Source of the DNA: a virus
IMG/VR virus record: IMGVR_UViG_3300034121_001925
Span: 1-49,880 of that record
Direction: 5' to 3' (one strand)
DNA length: 49,880 bases
In this document: piece by piece, positions 1 through 9,111 of the stretch
Layout of the letters: each line of letters starts with the position of its first letter
Position numbering within the stretch: the stretch's first letter is position 1
Program-made: the position numbers and the translations under genes
The notes under the pieces: generated by a model
What the model was told of the DNA's origin: nothing
Database searches by the model: none
What the model saw: only the letters and a program-made list of their open reading frames with translations

Positions 1-750
1 TCCTATAGCACCTTGAACCCCTTGAGTGCCTTGTACTCCTTGGGTACCTTGCGCTCCAGTAGCTCCAGTGGCTCCTATAGCACCTTGAACCCCTTGGACA
101 CCCTGAACTCCTTGAGTGCCTTGTACCCCTTGGGTACCTTGTACCCCTTGGATACCTTGAGCTCCAGTAGCTCCAATTGCTCCAGTAACTCCTTTAGTAC
201 CATTAGATATTTCTTCTATACCCCTCAAAAAAGAAAAAAGAATAGATCCATCAGTAGAAATAGAAATAACATTTCCTATTTTCTGTACAACAGCATCTAA
301 AACATTAGATTTAGAATTATTAAAACTTCCAGCGGAGCCTACATAGATAGAATCATTTAAACTATATAATGATGTATCTAATCCATTTAAGAGACCGTAA
401 GATAAAATTCTTGAAGATTCTCCCACTTCTATATCAGCAGTAGTTATACCTATAGCAGGCATATAAGCTGAAATACTTGATTCTGATAAATCAATATTTA
501 TAGATCCGTTTTCATTCAGACCTTTAGAATATACTATAGAAAAAGCCGGGATTGTATTCTCGGTATTATTTTCTACATTTAAAATTATACTTCCATCAAA
601 AGAGCCTCTTATAATAGAGGCTGACAATTCATTTCTTAAATCTAAGCTATTAAACTGTACATTACTTGAACTTGAAAGATCGAGGGTTTCTCTTGCTGAA
701 AATGCTGTTTCATCATCTAAAAGTGTTGTCGCAAAAGTTGTTATTCTCAT
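1..750 (-). CDS. collagen-like tail fibre protein, C-terminus cut by window edge
   Basis: The frame is open from the ATG at 750 to the window edge, so only the first 250 codons are seen. The first ~175 residues have no recognised domain. From about residue 185 the protein becomes Gly-X-Y repeats ([17 protein letters not shown]), typical of collagen-like stalks in phage tail fibres. A GTGTATAAATAG box (761-772) lies 15 nt downstream-to-start on the minus strand, resembling a late promoter. Tail-fibre role is inferred from the collagen repeats and the position after the connector genes. Confidence 0.8.
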   Translation of the reverse strand, partial: MRITTFATTLLDDETAFSARETLDLSSSSNVQFNSLDLRNELSASIIRGSFDGSIILNVENNTENTIPAFSIVYSKGLNENGSINIDLSESSISAYMPAIGITTADIEVGESSRILSYGLLNGLDTSLYSLNDSIYVGSAGSFNNSKSNVLDAVVQKIGNVISISTDGSILFSFLRGIEEISNGTKGVTGAIGATGAQGIQGVQGTQGVQGTQGVQGVQGVQGAIGATGATGAQGTQGVQGTQGVQGAIG

Positions 751-778
751 AAACCCTTATCTATTTATACACTAGATT

Positions 779-812
779 AAAAAAAATCCGCCTGTAAAAA
801 AACAAGCGGACT
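779..812 (-). terminator. intrinsic terminator after the short collagen-like gene
   Basis: On the minus strand a 9-bp stem (TCCGCTTGT / ACAGGCGGA, one G-T pair) with a T-rich loop is followed by a run of T. It closes the 838-1047 transcript and precedes the late-type box of the tail fibre gene. Confidence 0.8.
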
Positions 813-837
813 CTTTAATCTTTTATTTACAATCAAA

Positions 838-1047
838 TTATGGAATAAGATTAGAACTTGTTGTTCCTTGAGGATCAATAGTTCCCGTTAAAGGTTTTTT
901 TGATGATTTAATTGTAGCGGGAGTTTTAGGCTTTTTAGGCACTAAACTTTGAATACCTTGTATCCCTTGTATCCCTTGTATCCCTTGCACTCCTTGCACT
1001 CCTTGCACTCCTTGAATCCCTTGAACTGATGTGATTTTAGTAGGCAT
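838..1047 (-). CDS. short collagen-like protein (69 aa)
   Basis: Residues 8-33 are GVQ/GIQ triplets, flanked by a short N-terminus (MPTKITS) and a Lys/Pro/Thr-rich C-terminus. It is far too short to be a whole fibre and looks like a separate collagen-like cap, linker or a remnant of the neighbouring fibre gene. It has its own terminator. A GTGTATG box lies about 35 nt upstream of the ATG. Function unknown. Confidence 0.65.
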   Translation of the reverse strand: MPTKITSVQGIQGVQGVQGVQGIQGIQGIQGIQSLVPKKPKTPATIKSSKKPLTGTIDPQGTTSSNLIP

Positions 1048-1145
1048 AATTATAATTATAGATTAGGGTTTATGAGAATGCATACACTTAATTTTTACAA
1101 TCTTGAAATACTATTCTCAAAAAAGTAAATAATACTACCTATTTA

Positions 1146-1982
1146 CTAGTTAAGATTTTCGGGTACTCTAAATTTAGAAAGCGAAACATTCCCAACTCCA
1201 ACTAATATGTTAGGAAATTTTTCATTTACATAATCTAAATCTAAAATTCTAAATGATGTATCATTTACATGTATTAGATTATCTTGATTTGCATTAGTTT
1301 GCATTAATGAATTATAATTCCAATAACCCGATTTTAAATCGTTAAGTTCATTAAATGGAGTCAAGCTGAGAGATGGGAAAACTCTATCTGACATATCTCT
1401 GACAATTTTCTGAACACCCATTAAATGATGTAAATTATCAGCAAATGCAGCAACCTGAACTGAGAAATTTGTAGACTCCAATCCACCCAATTGAAAAGGT
1501 ACATTCTCAGTAGAAGTATAAGAAACAAATATACAAGGGGCAATAATCGAGTCCGCCTTTATCGCACTAGTAGGATCTTTTAAATAAGGGGCATATTCAA
1601 ACTTGTTTTCTAAAAATATCTTCTGGGTAGATGTAGTTGTAACGTAAATATTGAAATCCGGAATGCTTACCGGAATTGATCCCGTAATCGGAACCCCCGA
1701 ATTAACTAAAACTCTGCCATTTTTAAAATCAATAGAAAGGCCGCTTACACCTCTATTCAATGCTCCAACACCGCTAGGAATATTAGCCCCAGCAATAGAA
1801 CTATCATAACCCCATTGAGCAAAAGGAGACCCATAAACATCTTTTCCAGCGAACCTTCTAGCCGGAGTAGTTGCATATAAAGGCACATTGACATTCCTAA
1901 ACGCCTCTAAATCTTTCAATAATGAGTAGCTAAGGAATTCTTTAAAACTCGATATAATATCATGATCTATAATTTTTTTCAT
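1146..1982 (-). CDS. probable tail-completion or tail-terminator protein (278 aa)
   Basis: No domain is recognised with certainty. It is the last gene of the tightly packed run downstream of the capsid gene (its ATG shares one base with the previous stop at 1982), the place where tailed phages often keep tail-terminator or tail-completion genes. The sequence is soluble, without membrane segment or signal peptide. The assignment comes from gene order only. Confidence 0.5.
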   Translation of the reverse strand: MKKIIDHDIISSFKEFLSYSLLKDLEAFRNVNVPLYATTPARRFAGKDVYGSPFAQWGYDSSIAGANIPSGVGALNRGVSGLSIDFKNGRVLVNSGVPITGSIPVSIPDFNIYVTTTSTQKIFLENKFEYAPYLKDPTSAIKADSIIAPCIFVSYTSTENVPFQLGGLESTNFSVQVAAFADNLHHLMGVQKIVRDMSDRVFPSLSLTPFNELNDLKSGYWNYNSLMQTNANQDNLIHVNDTSFRILDLDYVNEKFPNILVGVGNVSLSKFRVPENLN

Positions 1983-2581
1983 TAAGAGGCCAGTTCCTTC
2001 GTTAGAATTTTAATAAAATGATTTTTAGTATTTCTAAAAATAGTAGACAGATATTTAATTTCGCCTAGATCGCTTCCATTATTTAAAGTATTTTTAGATT
2101 GAAAACCTTTTTCTGATCTTCCGTATTCAGATACAAAATAATTAGATAGTCCGGGAATACCTTTCTCGACTACTTCGGGCCAAGCTCTTCCATCTCCCCA
2201 TCCATCTAATACTATTCCCCCTGCCGCTAAATCTTTATAGGATGGTCCTAATAAATTGCCAGAAATTCTACCAGTAGTTCCTTCTTTAGATAAAGTATAT
2301 TTTAGTCCGTTTGATCCCTTTAAAAAAGTAAGTAATTCGAATACAGGATTTCTTGAACTTTTAAATCCCATTAAACCGAAAAGTGTCCCATTCGGATTCG
2401 CGAAATAAGAAGACGAAGGTGATTGAGATATAAGTTCTACTGAAAGAGGATGACTTAAAACTTGCTTCTCCATATATGACAATGAATTTCTATAAGCTTT
2501 TTCCATAGCTTGTTTTACTTTCTTATTCACTACTTTTCTATAATTCCCTTTTGCAGTTTTTAAAAAGTTCTTTTTAGCCAT
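1982..2581 (-). CDS. possible HK97-gp10-like neck or tail completion protein (199 aa)
   Basis: Very basic N-terminus (MAKKNFLKTAKGNYRK), helical first half, Gly/Ser-rich middle, no membrane segment. It sits third in the connector-like run 3554-1146, with one-base overlaps on both sides, so translation is probably coupled. The order adaptor, stopper, gp10-like, terminator is common in tailed phages and is the only basis for the name. Confidence 0.45.
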   Translation of the reverse strand: MAKKNFLKTAKGNYRKVVNKKVKQAMEKAYRNSLSYMEKQVLSHPLSVELISQSPSSSYFANPNGTLFGLMGFKSSRNPVFELLTFLKGSNGLKYTLSKEGTTGRISGNLLGPSYKDLAAGGIVLDGWGDGRAWPEVVEKGIPGLSNYFVSEYGRSEKGFQSKNTLNNGSDLGEIKYLSTIFRNTKNHFIKILTKELAS

Positions 2582-3045
2582 TAGTTTACCTTTTTTAAAT
2601 CAACTTGATACAAATTAAATGTTCCTAAAACGCCTATCTTTCTGATATCAGATATTCTTGTGTAATTGTCGCCCATAAAAGTAAACCTCACACAATCTTT
2701 CAAATATAAATAAGCATCTTCTTCGAATCTTATTTTCAATAATCCTAAATCTTGTTCTCCTTTGACTTGTATATTCGACCCACCTCCTATAAAACTAGAA
2801 TAAGAATCTCCAGCTTTAGGATATATAACTACACAATAGAAATCTGTATATTGTTGAGTTAATTCTACATTAGGATTACTATATTCTTGTAAATCAGAAT
2901 TAAAATCAACATCAAAAACAACCACCTCTTCTACAGATGGTTTATAAAATCTAAGAGGAGTATCTCTTTTGAAAGTATCAAAAATATCTTTAAGAGCCCC
3001 TTGTATTTCTGCTTGATATTCACTTAGAAGGTTCATTATTTCCAA
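2581..3045 (-). CDS. possible head-closure (stopper) protein (154 aa)
   Basis: A small soluble protein with a helical N-terminus (residues 1-30) and a beta-rich remainder. It overlaps the preceding gene by 10 nt. A second possible start (MNLLSEY) is three codons in, at 3036. It lies in the slot usually used for head-closure proteins in a connector operon. No motif proves this. Confidence 0.45.
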   Translation of the reverse strand: MEIMNLLSEYQAEIQGALKDIFDTFKRDTPLRFYKPSVEEVVVFDVDFNSDLQEYSNPNVELTQQYTDFYCVVIYPKAGDSYSSFIGGGSNIQVKGEQDLGLLKIRFEEDAYLYLKDCVRFTFMGDNYTRISDIRKIGVLGTFNLYQVDLKKVN

Positions 3046-3554
3046 ATAAAGTTGATATCACCTATCCATGCCGGAGGAGGAAGAAGATCGAAATTAGCTC
3101 CACCAAATCTTTCTCCGTATAGGACTTGACTAGAAAATATATTTGTGCTTTTAGAGTTGTTGTACCACTCTGTTAATTTATCTAAATTTTCGCGGCAGTC
3201 TTTAGACAAAGTTCTAAAGGTTTTGGCCACCTCATTCTTAGAGACTCGCCTAATCGAACCCTGCTCATCTCCATTTATCTCTGTCCAGTCATAACTCGCG
3301 GCACCTAAATTTTTACCAGCTTGTTTATTGTAATAATAACAATAATACATTTCAGTATAAATGCCTGAAACATTTTGGGACATATCAGGAATAACACAAT
3401 CTCCACTTAAAGTAAAAGCCTCTCCTAATCTTAAATTTAATTGTCCTAAATTGGTTTTTAACCAAGTAGATACAGATCCTGTCGGAGTAGTTGTATCCCC
3501 AAGCGAGTCAAGAATTAAACCCGCCCAATAATATTGTTCTCCAGAGCATAACAT
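3036..3554 (-). CDS. possible head-tail adaptor protein (172 aa)
   Basis: Mixed soluble protein, no recognised domain. The start is supported by a GTGTATAA box (561-568 of kb 3) that ends 6 nt before the ATG, with no -35 element. It is the first of four overlapping genes (3554-1146) that look like a head-tail connector set by position. Adaptor role is inferred. Confidence 0.45.
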   Translation of the reverse strand: MLCSGEQYYWAGLILDSLGDTTTPTGSVSTWLKTNLGQLNLRLGEAFTLSGDCVIPDMSQNVSGIYTEMYYCYYYNKQAGKNLGAASYDWTEINGDEQGSIRRVSKNEVAKTFRTLSKDCRENLDKLTEWYNNSKSTNIFSSQVLYGERFGGANFDLLPPPAWIGDINFIWK

Positions 3555-3573
3555 ATAATGTTATACACTTCTT

Positions 3574-3936
3574 TTAACTCAAGGTGCGCAAAAAACCTGC
3601 CCGCTCTAAGCTCTTTTTCCTTTGCAATTCCATAGTTTCTATCTGTTCAGCCGTGAACTTTCTGGAAGCCTTAGATGCTTTTCTTTTTGACATAACAGTT
3701 TTAAATTGGTTGACAAGAACAGCTTCTAATCTTCTTCTGTCGGGGGAAGGCTTAATACCTTTATCCATAGCATGAGTTTGAAGATCTCCTAGATTCATTT
3801 TGGAAATAGTAGAAGCATAAACTTTTACATCTTCTGTTGGATATTCAAATTCTGATTTTGATCTTAAAAAATCGAAAATAGATGGATTTCTACCATTTTC
3901 TCCATGTGCTATATTTTTCATTTCTTCTTCTTTCAT
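3574..3936 (-). CDS. small basic structural-region protein with SAP-like stretch (120 aa)
   Basis: Residues 45-80 (MNLGDLQTHAMDKGIK, then DRRRLEAVLVNQF) look like a short helix-extended-helix SAP-type fold; the C-terminal third is Lys/Arg/Gln-rich and helical. It lies between the capsid gene, which has its own terminator, and the connector genes, and has a GTGTATG box 7 nt before its ATG (944-950 of kb 3). Possibly a DNA- or portal-associated head protein. Function unknown. Confidence 0.6.
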   Translation of the reverse strand: MKEEEMKNIAHGENGRNPSIFDFLRSKSEFEYPTEDVKVYASTISKMNLGDLQTHAMDKGIKPSPDRRRLEAVLVNQFKTVMSKRKASKASRKFTAEQIETMELQRKKSLERAGFLRTLS

Positions 3937-3997
3937 AACTTGACATACACCTAAAAAACGTAAATGGATTTTTTTTTAAAAAAAAGAAGATAAACGC

Positions 3998-4030
3998 AAA
4001 AAAAACGCAAGCCCAATTGGACTTGCGTTT
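3998..4030 (-). terminator. strong intrinsic terminator after the major capsid gene
   Basis: The minus strand shows AACGCAAG / CTTGCGTT around CCAATTGG, giving a long stem, followed by eight T. It isolates the highly expressed capsid transcript from the connector genes. Confidence 0.9.
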
Positions 4031-4050
4031 CTTTAATTACTTATTTCTTA

Positions 4051-5157
4051 TTACAAGACGAGACCGACGATTGCTTTCGAATCAGTGGCGATACGACCTT
4101 CTCTACGCTGAGCATAGAAGCCGAGTTTTTCACTTCTGCGAACCCACTGGTCATCTGGCTCAACAACTGTTTCGCTACCTACTTCAGCGTCGCTTTCGAC
4201 GATTTTAAGGAAGGCAGGAACTGAGAGGTCAAGACCGATGGCGAGTTGTTGTGTAGCAGCTGCGAAGGTGACTTCGGAACCAACAGCAGTGTAATAATCA
4301 TCAAAGAGATAAGAGTAAGGCTGGCCGACTCCCATTTCATTTAGAGTGATTAGATTGACACCGAACAACTGTGAGATACCTCCATTACGATAAATTTCTT
4401 CACGTAAGCTGTCAGGAGCTCCTAGAGCTGTGCTTTCATCACTATTAGGGAAAGCAGCAGTGTTTTGAGGATTGTAACTCATAGCACGAATATCACCTTC
4501 AACTTCAGGAGAAATGATAAGGTGAGTTAGACCACGGCCCGGAGCCGAGACAGGAGTACCACCTGACCAAGATGTCCGCAAACGCTTAACTTTAGTCCAT
4601 AGAGTATTCAAGTCAGCGAGTTTAAATGTACCAGTAGTGCTACCGTCATAAAGCTGAGATGTTCCGACTGAACGTGAATTAGCAAGGGAAGCAAGAAGAG
4701 TGGCCCAGTTCAAGTATTCGCTCTTAGCGAGAATTTCTTGGGTCATTCTTTTGATCATTGCGGTCATTACATCGAGACGAGCACTCTGAGCATACTGCTT
4801 TAGGCAGGAAACAGCAGAGGTGAGTGAATCGACGGTGAAACGGAAGTCATCCATACCACTCACGTGATTTGTAGCTAAACCGCCAGCTATTGTTTCAGAC
4901 CATACAGTCAAAAGACCTTCTGTATTCTGTTCGAAAAGATCGAGAGGAATAGAAGGATTGGTTCCTGAATCATAAGTGAACTTTTGATAAACAAGATTGG
5001 AAGTAGCAGTTTGATCTAGAACTTGGTCGATGGTAGGACCAACGAAAGCTGCAAAGACTTCCTGTGCGAGCCATGACTCTTCTTTATTGCGTGAGCCCAT
5101 GGCTTGCAAAATTTCACGAGTCTTAGCTTGTTCTTCTTTAGATAGATTAAGTTTCAT
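4051..5157 (-). CDS. major capsid protein (368 aa)
   Basis: Length, position directly after the protease-scaffold gene and composition fit an HK97-fold capsid subunit: an N-terminal helical arm (residues 1-45), a long central domain, and a C-terminal segment with YLFDDYYTAVG and VTFAAATQQLAIG stretches typical of the P/E-loop region. Codons are visibly less AT-rich than in neighbouring genes, consistent with high expression. It has no Shine-Dalgarno sequence (upstream AATTTAAA) and its own strong terminator. Fold assignment is by recognition and context, not by a search. Confidence 0.85.
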   Translation of the reverse strand: MKLNLSKEEQAKTREILQAMGSRNKEESWLAQEVFAAFVGPTIDQVLDQTATSNLVYQKFTYDSGTNPSIPLDLFEQNTEGLLTVWSETIAGGLATNHVSGMDDFRFTVDSLTSAVSCLKQYAQSARLDVMTAMIKRMTQEILAKSEYLNWATLLASLANSRSVGTSQLYDGSTTGTFKLADLNTLWTKVKRLRTSWSGGTPVSAPGRGLTHLIISPEVEGDIRAMSYNPQNTAAFPNSDESTALGAPDSLREEIYRNGGISQLFGVNLITLNEMGVGQPYSYLFDDYYTAVGSEVTFAAATQQLAIGLDLSVPAFLKIVESDAEVGSETVVEPDDQWVRRSEKLGFYAQRREGRIATDSKAIVGLVL

Positions 5158-5180
5158 TTTAAATTAAATTATATATAGGG

Positions 5181-5765
5181 TTAGAGTTCGACCTTGAATA
5201 GAGCGTAACCATCATAATCAGCAGCGCTCAAGAAACGACCAAAAGATGTTCCTTTGCTATAAACGCCGACAACTCCAGAACCATTAAGGCAATTGTTAAT
5301 TCCTGAACCAGCAGCAGCAGTTCCAGTAAAACCCTTCAAGGCGATTAGGCCACGGGCTAGAATTGGAAGAGCTTCACCAGATACGACGACTTCTTGTTCA
5401 ATCCGCTCGTACTTAGGACGTGATAGGAAAGACTCACCGTAAGCATTGTTTTCACGAACATCGTAAAGAGCAACGCCAAGAGGAACAGTACCAGATGGAG
5501 CAGCTTGAACTTTCCACTTGACCTCAGAACGATAAGAAGTTACACGAGAAGGACCGTTGCCATAAGCTGGTCCAGCGCCGAGTAGAGGGGTTGGCGGACG
5601 ATTAGCGTTTTGAATGACATTCAAGTTGCCACTTGCACCCGCAACGATAGAAACGAAAGTACCCTTATTTAAGGATGCTACGTTCGCAGAGAAGAAACCA
5701 TTATAAACCTCATGTTCGTCATAATCACGATATGGTTTAATATTTGGGGACTGAGTTATATTCAT
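5181..5765 (-). CDS. possible capsid decoration or stabilisation protein (194 aa)
   Basis: Beta-rich, Gly/Ala/Ser-rich protein without Cys-rich motif or membrane segment, encoded between the protease-scaffold and the capsid gene. Like the capsid gene it uses less AT-rich codons, suggesting an abundant virion protein. Head-decoration genes often occupy this position. Name inferred from context. Confidence 0.55.
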   Translation of the reverse strand: MNITQSPNIKPYRDYDEHEVYNGFFSANVASLNKGTFVSIVAGASGNLNVIQNANRPPTPLLGAGPAYGNGPSRVTSYRSEVKWKVQAAPSGTVPLGVALYDVRENNAYGESFLSRPKYERIEQEVVVSGEALPILARGLIALKGFTGTAAAGSGINNCLNGSGVVGVYSKGTSFGRFLSAADYDGYALFKVEL

Positions 5766-5778
5766 GTGTTATAAATTA

Positions 5779-7218
5779 TTATAGTTTGATTTTGATTGAA
5801 GACAAAGCTTGTTTCCAGCTTTCGATTTTATTTCCTTTTTCGTCTTGAGAATTCGGAACAGCCGGATTAATAGCTGAGGCCTCGACCTCTAGAACAGAAA
5901 CACTCGATTTCGACTTAAATAATGGCTTCATATCTTCGAGCCATTCGCTAAAGTCTTCATCTGATAAACCGAAAATGCGCTTTGCGATTGTTTTAGATGC
6001 GGCTGCATCTAGTTCAAATTGCTCCTTGAGAGACTCAATTCTTTCGCTAAATTTAGCTTGATCTTCTTGAGCTTTCAAAGAGGCTTTGAGTTCAGAAACT
6101 TCACTGCGAAGCTTTTCTGATTCTTCTTGGAAATTTTCAATATTGGCTAAAGCATCCTGAAGAGCTTGCTCTTTTTCTGCTTTTTCATTTTTAAGAGCAA
6201 CGAATTGATCGTTGGACTTTTCGACTTGAGAAACGACAAAATCTCTCACATCCGAAGCAGCTGCTTCGTGAAGATGGTCGATCAATTCATCTAGATTATT
6301 ATACTTCATATGTACAATTACACGTTTTTTGTTATTTGGTGAAATTTTATCAGAAATTATATCAGAAATACTAGATTCAACCTCTTCTACATCCTTTTCT
6401 TCTTCTTCTAATTCTTCCATTTCATGTTCCGAATCTTCTTCTGGTTCCTCTTCCTTATCTTCTTCTTTTTCTTGGAAATCTTGGTAGTCCATAGAAAGAA
6501 CTCCCTTAACAGCCGCAGCTGGATTTGTAGTGAAGGCACAACCTAGAAAACGACAGTCGTCTCCTATAATTCTATAAACTTCTTCTCCAGTGGGAATGAA
6601 ACCTGTTCCTCCCATTGAAACTAAGTATTTTGAATACTCTTCTACAGAAGCTTCGTCTTCTATTATTCTGGCTTTTCTTAAGTCTTTACTGCCCACAGCG
6701 AGCTTATAAGTATTAAAGCCAACTTCCCAACTTGTAGAGACAGTCTTGTAAGATTCGCTGTCTTCATCTTGAGATTCCATAATGAATCTTGCAAATGTTT
6801 TGTTAGATATCTTCCAAACAATAGCAGCCAAAGATATGTTAAAGGGATCATTATTTAATTCTTGTTCAGTTAAAGTTTTGTTTTCACCAAAAGTCGAAAA
6901 GCCGTAATTAGTGATAACCCCTACTATGTCTTCCCTAGAATGTTCAATATTCATGGGTTTCAATTTAATGGATTGTACTAAAATTTTAGCGCCCTCAGTT
7001 GTAATACCATCCCCATTTAAATTTATAGAATTTACAACAGCCGCATTAAAGCATGTGTACAAAAGATCTGGATTATTTTTTATAATCTCCGATTCTGGCA
7101 ATAAAGATTTTAAATCATCTAACCCCATGTTGGCTTCACTTACATAAGCTCCATTCAATAAATCTTTCTTCCTAAAATCCGCCTTTACTTCAAATCTCGA
7201 AATATACTTGTACTCCAT
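5779..7218 (-). CDS. prohead maturation protease fused to scaffold (479 aa)
   Basis: Residues ~1-240 look like a phage prohead protease: conserved His in MNIEHSRED (H93) and a later Ser in TVSTSWEVGFN (S161 or S163), the usual His/Ser pattern of this class. Residues ~250-285 are almost only Glu/Asp, and ~320-420 form a long coiled coil (EKEQALQDALANIENFQEES), typical of scaffold proteins. The C-terminus (~430-479) could be the capsid-binding end. A GTGTAAAATA box (7224-7233) lies 8 nt before the ATG. It would assemble and then digest the prohead interior. Confidence 0.8.
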   Translation of the reverse strand: MEYKYISRFEVKADFRKKDLLNGAYVSEANMGLDDLKSLLPESEIIKNNPDLLYTCFNAAVVNSINLNGDGITTEGAKILVQSIKLKPMNIEHSREDIVGVITNYGFSTFGENKTLTEQELNNDPFNISLAAIVWKISNKTFARFIMESQDEDSESYKTVSTSWEVGFNTYKLAVGSKDLRKARIIEDEASVEEYSKYLVSMGGTGFIPTGEEVYRIIGDDCRFLGCAFTTNPAAAVKGVLSMDYQDFQEKEEDKEEEPEEDSEHEMEELEEEEKDVEEVESSISDIISDKISPNNKKRVIVHMKYNNLDELIDHLHEAAASDVRDFVVSQVEKSNDQFVALKNEKAEKEQALQDALANIENFQEESEKLRSEVSELKASLKAQEDQAKFSERIESLKEQFELDAAASKTIAKRIFGLSDEDFSEWLEDMKPLFKSKSSVSVLEVEASAINPAVPNSQDEKGNKIESWKQALSSIKIKL

Positions 7219-7240
7219 AGATGTATTTTACACTCAAAAA

Positions 7241-8062
7241 CTAGGAAACGAAAAATTTTAATAAGTTTTCAGAAGATAGGAAGCCTTGGGTCTTCAGAGT
7301 TCCTCTACCAAACTTGTTAAATTTCCTGATATAAATACCATCTCCAGCTCTTTGAAGATTTTGATTTGTAGTTTCTCCAGACGATGTATTCCCTTCTAAA
7401 GTGACAAGCATATCGCCCTTTATATCAAGAACTATGCCTGTATGCCCAGAATCTGTTTCTCCAAATTTAGCCAACCATATGCTGCCTAAAGACGGTGTTA
7501 TAGATAAAATGTTTTTAGACTTAAGTAGTCTAACATTAGTCATTACATGGGCGGTCCAGTTGTTTATAAATTTTGAAGAAGATAATTTGCAATCTTGAAG
7601 AGCCATTATAACAAAAGCCCCGACTGCGGCAGAACAATATGGCGCTCCGGGTGTCCAACCTTCTATTTCTCTCATGTAAGAAGATAATTTTAAAGACTGT
7701 TCTTTTTGTATACCCTTTATATCAGGATCATCCCATTCAGAGTTAGGTTTTATCTCAACTAAACCCTCAAACTCTTGAGATCTTTTTAATAGATTTATTA
7801 TAAATTCATTAGTTAATGAGCGGTCAACAGTTGCACCTCTTTCTTCAGAAAAAGAAAAGCTATCTTTTAAAAGAGAGTCAATTGTTTTCTTTCCTATTAT
7901 TCCATCTGCTTGTAGTCCTTTTAATTTTTGATATTCTATAATATATTTCTGAGTTTCAGTGGAAAACTCCCCATTAGTAGATTTTATAGGATACCCAATT
8001 CTTTTTAAAAAAAGTTGAATAAGTCTAACTTCATTTCCCGAGGACCCTAATTTTAATAACAT
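7241..8062 (-). CDS. endolysin: peptidoglycan-binding plus CHAP-like amidase (273 aa)
   Basis: Residues 1-66 are a PG_binding_1-type domain (LGSSGNEVRLIQLFLKRIGY, then ADGIIGKKTIDSLL). Residues ~130-270 look like a CHAP/NlpC-type cysteine peptidase with C143 in APYCSAAVG, H207 in DSGHTGIV and E223/N225 in TLEGNT. No signal peptide, so release needs the holin. It is the last gene of the lysis cassette, one base after the lipoprotein gene. It should cut cell-wall peptides or the amide bond at lysis. Confidence 0.85.
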   Translation of the reverse strand: MLLKLGSSGNEVRLIQLFLKRIGYPIKSTNGEFSTETQKYIIEYQKLKGLQADGIIGKKTIDSLLKDSFSFSEERGATVDRSLTNEFIINLLKRSQEFEGLVEIKPNSEWDDPDIKGIQKEQSLKLSSYMREIEGWTPGAPYCSAAVGAFVIMALQDCKLSSSKFINNWTAHVMTNVRLLKSKNILSITPSLGSIWLAKFGETDSGHTGIVLDIKGDMLVTLEGNTSSGETTNQNLQRAGDGIYIRKFNKFGRGTLKTQGFLSSENLLKFFVS

Positions 8063-8063
8063 A

Positions 8064-8402
8064 TTATTGTTTGTTTATTCTAGAAAGTTCCATAAATATA
8101 GCCATATATTCAGGAGTTAAAATAAAGTTTTTTTCATAAGGCATTAATCCTTCTGAAATTTTAACAGCTGGAACAATTTTATTTCCAAACCTCTCTGTTA
8201 ATAAAGAGTATCTTTGCGCTGCGGCTGGAGTTATTAAAAAACCAACATTATCAATATATGTAATCAAGCCCGAGTTCTGAGATTGATTATCCCAGCTGGC
8301 TTGAGATTCTTTTATAGGGGGAGGAACTATAGTAACCGATTCGTCTTTAATTTTGCAGGAACTCAAAATTAGAGTCATTAAAATAAAATTTAAAGTTTTC
8401 AT
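8064..8402 (-). CDS. small lipoprotein of the lysis cassette (112 aa)
   Basis: The N-terminus MKTLNFILMTLILSSCK is a lipoprotein signal with lipobox LSSC. The mature part has a Pro-rich stretch (VTIVPPPIKE) and a helical C-terminus. It overlaps its upstream neighbour by 4 nt and ends next to the endolysin. An outer-membrane spanin subunit (Rz1-like) is possible but not shown. Confidence 0.65.
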   Translation of the reverse strand: MKTLNFILMTLILSSCKIKDESVTIVPPPIKESQASWDNQSQNSGLITYIDNVGFLITPAAAQRYSLLTERFGNKIVPAVKISEGLMPYEKNFILTPEYMAIFMELSRINKQ

Positions 8403-8653
8403 TTAGCTATTATTTTTCTGATTTCTTCTAAACTCATCTCTCTTTGAGCTCCAGCTGTATTAACTACGTCTGCAATAAGTTTTTCATCTTTATCTTTTTC
8501 GTTTACTTCCTGTTGATTAACTTCTCTTTCTTGAAAAACTTCTTTATTTTTTATTTCTATTTCCTGTTTTTTTACCTCTTTGTGGATACGGAAAATAGAT
8601 AATAATTCAGATATTGCTTTGAATATATATTCCATAATTTTTTTCCAGTTCAT
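8399..8653 (-). CDS. small coiled-coil protein of the lysis cassette (84 aa)
   Basis: Amphipathic N-terminus (MNWKKIMEYIFKAISELLSIF) followed by a highly charged coiled coil (KKQEIEIKNKEVFQEREVNQQ). It overlaps both neighbours by 4 nt. An inner-membrane-linked spanin-like partner of the adjacent lipoproteins would fit the architecture, but the N-terminal helix is only weakly hydrophobic. Function unproven. Confidence 0.6.
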   Translation of the reverse strand: MNWKKIMEYIFKAISELLSIFRIHKEVKKQEIEIKNKEVFQEREVNQQEVNEKDKDEKLIADVVNTAGAQREMSLEEIRKIIAK

Positions 8654-9111
8654 TCTATTAAGTATTTGTTAGAGGCTATTTTGCAACCAGCCGAGATTTT
8701 ATTTAATGCTGTAAGTAAAATTCTAGCTTTCGTATTGGCTTCTAATTGATTAGTTTGACTATAAAAATCTGCGTACAAAAGAATTATATTCACGGCAAAA
8801 TCATTCAAAGAAGAACCCTCGGGAACATATCTCGATATAATAGCTGCAAATGATTCTGGTGTAATATCATCTTCGACTGTAAGATTCTCTATTGTAAAAG
8901 ATATATCATAAATAACTCGGGCAATTTTAGCTCTTGTTTCTTCAGATTTTTCTTGAGCTAAAACAACTGATGTGATATAGCTAGAAGAAGATTTCAAATA
9001 GACAGAAGACCTAGATAGGTTATTATAAAAATCTGTTTGGTTTAAAGATGAGCAGCTAGAGCTAAAAAAAGCTACAAACAAACAAAGAAGTATTACTCTA
9101 AAATTTTTCAT
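8650..9111 (-). CDS. lipoprotein of the lysis cassette (153 aa)
   Basis: MKNFRVILLCLFVAFFSSSC is a lipoprotein signal with lipobox SSSC. The mature protein is mostly helical. It follows the holin-like gene with a 14-nt overlap and overlaps the next gene by 4 nt. The cassette therefore has two lipoproteins. A role in outer-membrane disruption is inferred. Confidence 0.65.
   Translation of the reverse strand: MKNFRVILLCLFVAFFSSSCSSLNQTDFYNNLSRSSVYLKSSSSYITSVVLAQEKSEETRAKIARVIYDISFTIENLTVEDDITPESFAAIISRYVPEGSSLNDFAVNIILLYADFYSQTNQLEANTKARILLTALNKISAGCKIASNKYLIE

Noticed and set aside
13-300. Plus-strand frame rich in Leu/Ser over the collagen region
   Set aside because: Shadow of the Gly-X-Y repeats of the minus-strand fibre gene.
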